A DNA stretch of 17,240 nucleotides, taken from contig CALNBC010000427.1 in the NCBI GenBank assembly GCA_937874755.1, forward strand, positions 1 to 17,240. The letters are read 5' to 3'. The notes under the pieces were generated by a model. The model ran no database searches, was not told where the DNA came from, and was given only the letters and a program-made list of their open reading frames with translations. Below, piece by piece: positions 1-4,431 of this stretch. The stretch comes from an uncultured Clostridia bacterium (GTDB lineage Bacteria > Bacillota > Clostridia > Christensenellales > CALWSW01). Position 1 is the first letter of the stretch, and every line of letters starts with the position of its first letter. Both the position numbers and the translations under genes were made by a program.

Positions 1-33
1 CTTGCGTGAAAACTCCTTTTCTTTGACAGGCTG

Positions 34-55
34 AAGCACCCAACAGGGTGCTTTT
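34..55 (+). terminator. Rho-independent terminator-like hairpin
   Basis: The 8-bp stem AAGCACCC / GGGTGCTT (34-41 with 46-53) has an AACA loop and is followed by TT. It would end a gene lying left of the window. The group II intron remnant starts 3-4 bases after the T run, which is the known target preference of class C introns (terminator stem-loops). Confidence 0.7.
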
Positions 56-58
56 AAC

Positions 59-158
59 GTGCGCCTGGCATGGGCGATAGCTTGGCGGTGGAAGTCCGCT
101 ACAGACCTGGCAGTAAGAACTGTTAGCCGAAGGCAAGGGTGACCATCGTGAGGGTGAT
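59..158 (+). mobile_element. 5' remnant of a group II (class C-like) intron, domain I
   Basis: From base 59 the sequence begins with the group II 5' consensus GTGCGCC and then GGCATGGG. It continues with GTGGAAGTCC between complementary GCGG and CCGC arms, then AACTGTTAGCC, GCAAGGGTG and CATCGTGAGG, in the order found in domain I of bacterial class C introns such as the Oceanobacillus iheyensis intron (recalled, not aligned). The resemblance stops near 158. No reverse transcriptase ORF and no domain V hairpin follow, so the element is truncated and cannot splice. Its position directly behind a terminator hairpin fits class C insertion. The exact right end is uncertain. Confidence 0.72.
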
Positions 159-197
159 GTGGTATAATATGCACGCAGAATCAACACAAGAGTTTTT

Positions 198-230
198 GTG
201 GAGCTGGTGCCTGCATTGGCTCTACTTTTT
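198..230 (+). terminator. Terminator-like hairpin with T tract
   Basis: GTGGAGC (198-204) pairs with GCTCTAC (219-225), including one G-T pair. A small inner TGC/GCA stem is possible, and five Ts follow at 226-230. No gene ends immediately upstream, so it may belong to the intron remnant or to the transcript entering from the left. Confidence 0.5.
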
Positions 231-373
231 ATGTAAATGTTTTTATAAATAATAAACACAAAAAAGTGTTACACTTCGTAGCATACCTGCCATTAAAACT
301 GTGCCATGACGTTGGTATTATTGCCAAGCTCCTAGTCTGCGAGTAAACCGACAAACGCCCTAATGGGCTACAT
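231..373. other. AT-rich intergenic stretch with a short palindrome
   Basis: I see no gene here. The only structure is AAGTGT-T-ACACTT at 264-276, a perfect 6+1+6 inverted repeat that could be a protein-binding site, and a weak GCCC-TAAT-GGGC hairpin at 357-368. Neither is next to a promoter that I can recognise. Confidence 0.3.
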
Positions 374-405
374 AAAACGAAGAGTCCCGATTACTCGGAA
401 CTCTT
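374..405 (-). terminator. Terminator of the tRNA-Leu transcript
   Basis: Read on the minus strand, an 11-bp stem (AAGAGTTCCGA with TCGGGACTCTT, one G-T pair; 395-405 with 380-390) closes a 4-base loop. It is followed by CGTTTT. It lies 4 bases past the encoded CCA end of the tRNA, the expected place for its terminator. Confidence 0.75.
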
Positions 406-409
406 AAAA

Positions 410-493
410 TGGTGCGGCAGATGGGACTTGAACCCATACGCTCGTCGCACACGCCCCTCAAACGTGCCTGTCTGCCGATTCCAGCACTGCCGC
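410..493 (-). tRNA. tRNA-Leu (anticodon GAG)
   Basis: Read on the minus strand this folds as an 84-nt class II tRNA. The acceptor stem is GCGGCAG/CTGCCGC (487-493 with 414-420), followed by discriminator A and an encoded CCA. The D-arm carries the usual GGAATCGGCAGAC sequence. The anticodon stem CACGT/GCGTG encloses the loop TTGAGGG, giving anticodon GAG for CUC/CUU leucine codons. A variable arm and the T-arm loop TTCAAGTC follow. It has its own promoter upstream and a terminator directly downstream, so it is a single-gene unit. Confidence 0.95.
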
Positions 494-525
494 ATTAAGT
501 TGAGGTCGTTTTGACGACAGTACAT

Positions 526-555
526 ATTATATCCTCAAGCTACATTGCTTGTCAA
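526..555 (-). promoter_or_regulatory. Promoter of tRNA-Leu
   Basis: On the minus strand TTGACA (555-550) and TATAAT (531-526) are both perfect consensus hexamers separated by 18 bases. Transcription would start near 519, about 26 bases before the mature 5' end. A small GTCGT/ACGAC hairpin (505-518) lies in the leader. Confidence 0.85.
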
Positions 556-803
556 CTAAAATTTACTGATTAACATCTAGATTCTGAGGCATAATCCGCA
601 AAAGAATCAAATCATGGAAGAAGCACAACAGTGTTATCGATTACTAGGTAAAACTGTAGTAATATCTAAACATCGTATGCTGTATATCTGTAGAAAACAC
701 TTGACATATATGCCGAAATACATTAACTTATATATACAGGTACAGAACACGTTAAATCCTACTGGTCAATTAAATGGGCAACCTGTTACAGCATGCCAGG
801 TTG
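556..803. other. Intergenic region without a supported gene
   Basis: This stretch is AT-rich and lies between the divergent tRNA and gntR promoters. A 72-codon frame (614-832) runs through it but has no ribosome binding site, and its tail overlaps the gntR promoter. A lone TTGACA at 701-706 lacks a good -10 partner. I see no riboswitch or RNA gene. Confidence 0.5.
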
Positions 804-833
804 TTGACATGGAGTCACATTTGCCTGTATAAT
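804..833 (+). promoter_or_regulatory. Promoter of the GntR regulator gene
   Basis: TTGACA (804-809) and TATAAT (828-833) are both perfect and 18 bases apart, with TG directly before the -10 box. Transcription should start near 840, leaving a leader of about 70 bases. A CACAT-N6-ATGTG inverted repeat at 874-889 in that leader is a possible operator for autoregulation. Confidence 0.85.
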
Positions 834-908
834 CATGTAAACAAAAGAGTATTCATTATAACGAATTTAATAGCACATGGTAATATGTGATGTAATTAGG
901 AGGAAAGC

Positions 909-1634
909 ATGCTGGACCGTAATAACCCGAAACCTTTATACGCACAACTCGAGGATCTACTTCGCACATCGATTATGAACGGCGAATGGCAGGTGAACCA
1001 TGCGATACCCTCAGAAAACGAACTCAGCAAAACCTACGGTCTTTCCCGCATGACTGTCCGCTCAGTAATCACCATGTTGGTAAAAGAGGGTCTTCTGTAC
1101 AGAGTACAGGGTAAAGGTACATTTGTATCAGAACCAAAGATATCCACGCGTTCGCCTGCTTATATGGGCGTTCGCGAGCAACTCGAAGAGATGGGTTATG
1201 AAATACACACTCGTCTCGTCAAGTACGAAGTAGGGCCAGCGAACAGGAATGTGGCCGAATCGCTCGGCATAACGCTAGGCGATCAAGTCCACTATATCGA
1301 GCGCATACGCTATACGCGTGGTCAACCAATCAGCTTGCATCGCTCTTTTATTCCCGTGTCTCTTTGTCTCGACCTTGAAGGTCAGGATCTCGAGGGCGAA
1401 CAGCTCTGCGTAATTATTGAGCGCCAATTTGGATACAAGGCGGAAACTGTCTACGAATCTCTCGAATCTGTCCCTGCTAACGCAGAGGAAGCCGAACTCC
1501 TTCATATCGACAGAGGGTATCCTCTCTTGTTGCTTGAAGATGTCAACAAAGCAGCGGACGGCAGTATTTTTGAATATACTAAGGTGTTGTTCAGAGGAGA
1601 TAAGGTCAAGCTTCGTTTCGAATACGAAGCGTAA
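909..1634 (+). CDS. GntR-family (HutC/UTRA type) transcriptional regulator
   Basis: A cytoplasmic DNA-binding repressor or activator of 241 aa, the usual length for the HutC subfamily. Residues 8-75 form the winged helix-turn-helix: PLYAQLEDLLRTSI, then PSENELSKTYGLSRMTVR as the recognition region, then the wing QGKGTFV. Residues about 90-235 match the UTRA ligand-binding fold, with YIERIRY, the stretch around RQFGYKAETVYESLES, and a C-terminal hydrophobic strand region. UTRA regulators usually respond to sugar phosphates or related small molecules. The start is fixed by AGGAGG 5 bases upstream (898-903). It heads the cassette with the aldolase and PHP protein, and TTGTCTATACAA at 1716-1727 before the aldolase resembles a HutC-type operator. 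That makes local control of the cassette likely. The ligand is unknown. Confidence 0.92.
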   Translation: MLDRNNPKPLYAQLEDLLRTSIMNGEWQVNHAIPSENELSKTYGLSRMTVRSVITMLVKEGLLYRVQGKGTFVSEPKISTRSPAYMGVREQLEEMGYEIHTRLVKYEVGPANRNVAESLGITLGDQVHYIERIRYTRGQPISLHRSFIPVSLCLDLEGQDLEGEQLCVIIERQFGYKAETVYESLESVPANAEEAELLHIDRGYPLLLLEDVNKAADGSIFEYTKVLFRGDKVKLRFEYEA

Positions 1635-1673
1635 GGCGGGGTACACAATCCCAATATATTAGACCGCAAACCT

Positions 1674-1700
1674 AAGGGACGGCACCAAACGCCATCCCTT
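1674..1700 (+). other. Imperfect hairpin between gntR and aldolase genes
   Basis: AAGGGACGG (1674-1682) pairs with CCATCCCTT (1692-1700), with a single C-A mismatch and a 9-base loop. No T tract follows, so it is more likely a weak attenuator or transcript end than an intrinsic terminator. Confidence 0.4.
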
Positions 1701-1727
1701 GCAATTTCAACAAACTTGTCTATACAA
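1699..1727 (+). promoter_or_regulatory. Putative aldolase promoter with overlapping GntR-type operator
   Basis: TTGTCTATACAA (1716-1727) is a near-perfect palindrome, differing from its own reverse complement only at the central bases. It resembles the TTGT/ACAA-armed operators of HutC/TreR-type GntR regulators. A weak promoter, TTGCAA (1699-1704)-16-TATACA (1721-1726), would place its -10 box inside the palindrome, so bound regulator would block RNA polymerase. This pairing with the adjacent regulator is inference. Confidence 0.5.
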
Positions 1728-1763
1728 ACATAAGCATGTACAAACTCGAAAGGAGAGGTTACT

Positions 1764-2603
1764 ATGTCGAATCTGTTTCTGGACATTCTGCTGCAGGCAA
1801 AGAGCGAGAAGAAAGCTGTTGCCTCCATAAACATCTTGAACTACAACACTGCAAAGGCTGTCATCGAAGCTGCAAGCAGGGCTAACCGTAATGTAATACT
1901 CCAACCGTCTACTGGTACAGTTAAAAGGTATGGAGTTAAGCCTATGTTTCGCATGTTAGATGGACTGAGGCAGGACGCGAAGACAAAGGTAGCGATTCAC
2001 CTTGACCATTGCATGGACGAAGAAATTGCAAAAGCCTGCGTAGATGCTGGCTGGGATGCAGTCATGATGGATTTTTCCTCGCTTCCGATGGAGGAGAACA
2101 TCCGGAAGACGAAGCAAATGGTGGAATACGCTCACACACGCGGAGTTGCTGTGGAAGGAGAGGTCGGAGTAATAAGTGGAGTCGAAGACGAAATCTCCCA
2201 CGAGAATGCCCACCCGGCTACTTACGAGGATACCATGGACTTCATCGAGAATACAGGTGTGGACGCTATTGCACCTTCGATTGGAACAGCCCATGGTGTG
2301 TACAAGGGAGTCCCCGTCCTAAACTACGAGCTTGTGGAGCGGCTAGGCAAGGAAAATACACCGCTGGTCATTCACGGAGGCACAGGTCTTTCGGTTGACG
2401 CCTTCCACAAGCTGGCACAGCTTGGCGCAGCTAAAATCAATATTTCTACCGCATTAAAAAAGGTTTACCTCAGCGAGACTAAAAGGCTGCTGGAAGATCC
2501 CAAGATTAACCCTATCAAACTGGACGAAGGTGTCGAAAAAGCAGCCGGCAAATTGATAGAAAGGCATATCCGCGTATTTGCCGGTGAAACCCTCGAGCTG
2601 TAA
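1764..2603 (+). CDS. Class II (zinc) aldolase, fructose-/tagatose-bisphosphate aldolase family
   Basis: A cytoplasmic enzyme of 279 aa that should reversibly cleave a ketose (bis)phosphate into dihydroxyacetone phosphate plus an aldehyde. Class II signatures are in order: HLDHC at residues 79-83 (catalytic Asp81, zinc ligand His82), VEGEVG at 130-135, GTAHGVY with zinc ligand His177, IHGGTGL with zinc ligand His204, and KINISTAL at 224-231 for phosphate/DHAP binding. Length matches the GatY/KbaY/FbaA/IolJ group. Sequence alone does not say whether the substrate is fructose-1,6-bisphosphate, tagatose-bisphosphate or a deoxy-gluconate phosphate. The dedicated regulator argues against a purely housekeeping aldolase. 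AAGGAGAGG lies 6 bases before the ATG. An 8-bp inverted repeat TTTGCCGG/CCGGCAAA (2577-2584 with 2609-2616) straddles the stop codon. Confidence 0.9.
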   Translation: MSNLFLDILLQAKSEKKAVASINILNYNTAKAVIEAASRANRNVILQPSTGTVKRYGVKPMFRMLDGLRQDAKTKVAIHLDHCMDEEIAKACVDAGWDAVMMDFSSLPMEENIRKTKQMVEYAHTRGVAVEGEVGVISGVEDEISHENAHPATYEDTMDFIENTGVDAIAPSIGTAHGVYKGVPVLNYELVERLGKENTPLVIHGGTGLSVDAFHKLAQLGAAKINISTALKKVYLSETKRLLEDPKINPIKLDEGVEKAAGKLIERHIRVFAGETLEL

Positions 2604-2664
2604 GCATTCCGGCAAATCAGAGCTCAACGTATCTAATACAACTTTCAATATTTAGGAGAAAGCC

Positions 2665-3609
2665 ATGAAAGCTCCATATCCCGTAGATCTTCATTCCCAC
2701 ACAGTCAACAGCGATGGAAACGACACGCCCTACGAGCTGGTTATGAACGCCGCAGCCAGGGGGATAAAGATACTGGCGGTTACCGACCACGATGTAATCC
2801 CGCCAAAAACCGCCAAGATCCCCGGGAACGGGGAATTAGATATAGTTGAGTTTGCAAAGAGCCAGGGTGTGGCGCTGATTCAGGGGATAGAGTTCTCAAG
2901 CGAAACCACTGTGCAGGACGTGCATATAGTGGGTCTGGGGTGCGACTGGGAAGGCGACATAATGGCGCAGGAAGCCAATGAAATCGCCCAAAGCAAAGCC
3001 CAGGCATACATCGAAACTGTAAAGCGCCTCAACGAGCGGGGCTATCCCATGGATATGGAAGAGATTCTCAATCTTGGCGGAAAGCGCATAGATATACTGG
3101 AGTTGCAAAAAAAACGCATTTTTGACATGATGGCGTTAAAAGGGTACACTCCTGATTGGAAAAGTGCAAAGCTCTTTGTGCGCGATGACCCGTATCTTTC
3201 TGTCGAGCGCGAAAAACCCTCAGGCGCGCATATCATCGACGCTATACACAAAGCCGGCGGAATTGCAATACTTGCCCACCCCGTGCTGATAGACGAAATA
3301 GTTTGTATGGAAGGCCAAGAGATGACCCGCTGGGAATACATAGAAACACTTATCGAGGCGGGGCTGGATGGAATAGAAGGTAGGTACACCTACGACAAAA
3401 CCAGTAGCAAGGATAAGCGCCCGCGGGAAGTTATATGGCAGGAGGTAATCGGTCGTTACAGCGGCAGGCTCTTTATATCTGGCGGCTCTGATTACCATGC
3501 AGATGTCAAAAAAGGAACGAAAAACCAAAGAGAATTGGGTGAGACCGGGCTTACCCTCGAAGAGTTTATGGCTATTCCCCAGTTAAAGAAACTGTACGAT
3601 TCACTGTAA
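2665..3609 (+). CDS. PHP-domain metal-dependent phosphoesterase
   Basis: This 314-aa protein carries the PHP (polymerase and histidinol phosphatase) active-site motifs: DLHSHT (His10, His12), SDGNDTP (Asp17), TDHD (residues 40-43), GIEFSSE (Glu76), DVHIVGL (His87), ILAHP (His205) and GGSDYHAD (Asp276, His278). These would coordinate up to three metal ions. The layout resembles the YciV/RNase AM and nucleoside-bisphosphatase branch of about 280 aa, with an extra segment at about residues 95-190. It follows the aldolase by 61 bases, with AGGAG 6-10 bases before the ATG, and is probably co-transcribed. A phosphatase acting on a sugar phosphate in the same pathway is plausible. A housekeeping nucleotide or RNA phosphatase is the alternative. 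Confidence 0.85.
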   Translation: MKAPYPVDLHSHTVNSDGNDTPYELVMNAAARGIKILAVTDHDVIPPKTAKIPGNGELDIVEFAKSQGVALIQGIEFSSETTVQDVHIVGLGCDWEGDIMAQEANEIAQSKAQAYIETVKRLNERGYPMDMEEILNLGGKRIDILELQKKRIFDMMALKGYTPDWKSAKLFVRDDPYLSVEREKPSGAHIIDAIHKAGGIAILAHPVLIDEIVCMEGQEMTRWEYIETLIEAGLDGIEGRYTYDKTSSKDKRPREVIWQEVIGRYSGRLFISGGSDYHADVKKGTKNQRELGETGLTLEEFMAIPQLKKLYDSL

Positions 3610-3622
3610 AAAATCAGCGTTA

Positions 3623-3651
3623 TTGTGAGTTACCCCTAGTCGTGATAGAAT
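3623..3651 (+). promoter_or_regulatory. Putative promoter embedded in an inverted repeat
   Basis: TTGTGA (3623-3628), a 17-base gap and TAGAAT (3646-3651) make a reasonable vegetative promoter. Transcription would start near 3658, only 20 bases before the ATG of the next gene. The spacer and -10 box lie in the left arm of the repeat at 3632-3671. Confidence 0.5.
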
Positions 3652-3671
3652 ATATATATCACACTGGGGGT
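3632..3671 (+). terminator. Long hairpin: terminator of the PHP gene and/or operator or translation switch
   Basis: ACCCCTAGTCGTGATA (3632-3647) pairs almost completely with TATCACACTGGGGGT (3657-3671), with one bulged base and one mismatch around a 9-base AT loop. TTATTT follows. It lies 22 bases after the PHP stop codon and could terminate that transcript. The right arm contains the GGGGG ribosome binding site of the following gene. Confidence 0.6.
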
Positions 3672-3677
3672 TTATTT

Positions 3678-4250
3678 ATGAAATCAAAAAAGTACTACTC
3701 AAGTCAGTACGAAGCCACACCACAACTCCACGGAAAAAAAGGGCGATGGTTAAAGTACAACTATAAATACAAGGGCGACTACTTCAAGTACGATGTTTCG
3801 GATCAGAAACTACTAAAAATCAGGATTGTTTTTTTGGCGGTCACGTTGCTATGCGCTGCGCTGTTTGTGGGTGCAGGGCTACTTAATACTGACGGAACGA
3901 GGCGGATGTGGGTCTCTTTGCCCTATATAAGCATGTTCTTGCCCCTCGCAGTTATGGCATACGACTGTGTAAAGCAGTTTTTTGCGCAAAGGGAAATGAC
4001 CGAAAAAGAACGCGATTCTGTGGTAGAAGAACTATTAAAGTCTACCTTCGGCCTTGTAATCACTTCCGGGTTGACAATCGTTGGAACTATCGTATTTTTA
4101 CTGACTGAGCAGGTCCAGAAAATAGCGAACGAGCTGCTGTTTTTAGGGATGATTTTTTTGGTGTTTATAGTTTCATTTGTGATGTGGAAATATCAACGAT
4201 CGCTCCCAGTTATTATAGTAAAACAAAACACACACAAAGAAGACCAATAG
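3678..4250 (+). CDS. Hypothetical membrane protein with four predicted transmembrane segments
   Basis: I do not recognise this 190-aa protein. The first 45 residues are hydrophilic and rich in Lys and Tyr (YKYKGDYFKYDV). Four hydrophobic segments follow, at about residues 47-68, 77-97, 121-143 and 152-172 (VFLAVTLLCAALFVG; LPYISMFLPLAVMAY; FGLVITSGLTIVGTIVFLL; FLGMIFLVFIVSFVMW). A short charged tail ends KQNTHKEDQ. The ATG at 3678 is chosen because GGGGG lies 7 bases upstream. An in-frame GTG at 3642 lies inside the hairpin with no ribosome binding site. It is separated from the ABC operon by a promoter, so it is probably monocistronic. Confidence 0.75.
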   Translation: MKSKKYYSSQYEATPQLHGKKGRWLKYNYKYKGDYFKYDVSDQKLLKIRIVFLAVTLLCAALFVGAGLLNTDGTRRMWVSLPYISMFLPLAVMAYDCVKQFFAQREMTEKERDSVVEELLKSTFGLVITSGLTIVGTIVFLLTEQVQKIANELLFLGMIFLVFIVSFVMWKYQRSLPVIIVKQNTHKEDQ

Positions 4251-4325
4251 TACTGAAAACGGTTATAAAACGGACAAATAATGCCATCATGCAGTATATT
4301 TGAGCTTCGAATTCAAGCATTGTTA

Positions 4326-4357
4326 TTGACAGTTGAGACCAAGTTGAGTATAGTTGA
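4326..4357 (+). promoter_or_regulatory. Promoter of the binding-protein gene with three phased AGTTGA repeats
   Basis: TTGACA (4326-4331), 17 bases, then TATAGT (4349-4354) gives a strong promoter; transcription starts near 4361. AGTTGA occurs at 4331, 4342 and 4352, spaced 11 and 10 bases, so all three lie on one face of the helix across the spacer and -10 box. That arrangement suits a regulator binding as an array. Confidence 0.75.
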
Positions 4358-4431
4358 ACAAGTAGAATGCATAGGCAATTTGTATTTTTCAAAAGTGCTA
4401 ACTGCATCCTAATTAATAAGGAGGGTATGAA

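Noticed and set aside
59..230. A riboswitch or other structured leader RNA in the left intergenic region
   Set aside because: The motif order matches group II intron domain I, and no coding start follows within riboswitch distance.
1..493. A tRNA-associated integration site (intron remnant next to tRNA-Leu)
   Set aside because: There is no integrase, no duplicated tRNA 3' end and no direct repeat flanking an island; the proximity seems incidental.
614..832. 72-codon plus-strand frame between the tRNA and the GntR gene
   Set aside because: It has no ribosome binding site before the ATG, an atypical composition and no recognisable motif, and its end overlaps the consensus promoter at 804-833.
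3642..3677. GTG start adding 12 residues to the four-helix membrane protein
   Set aside because: It lies inside the left arm of the hairpin and upstream of the ribosome binding site that serves ATG 3678.
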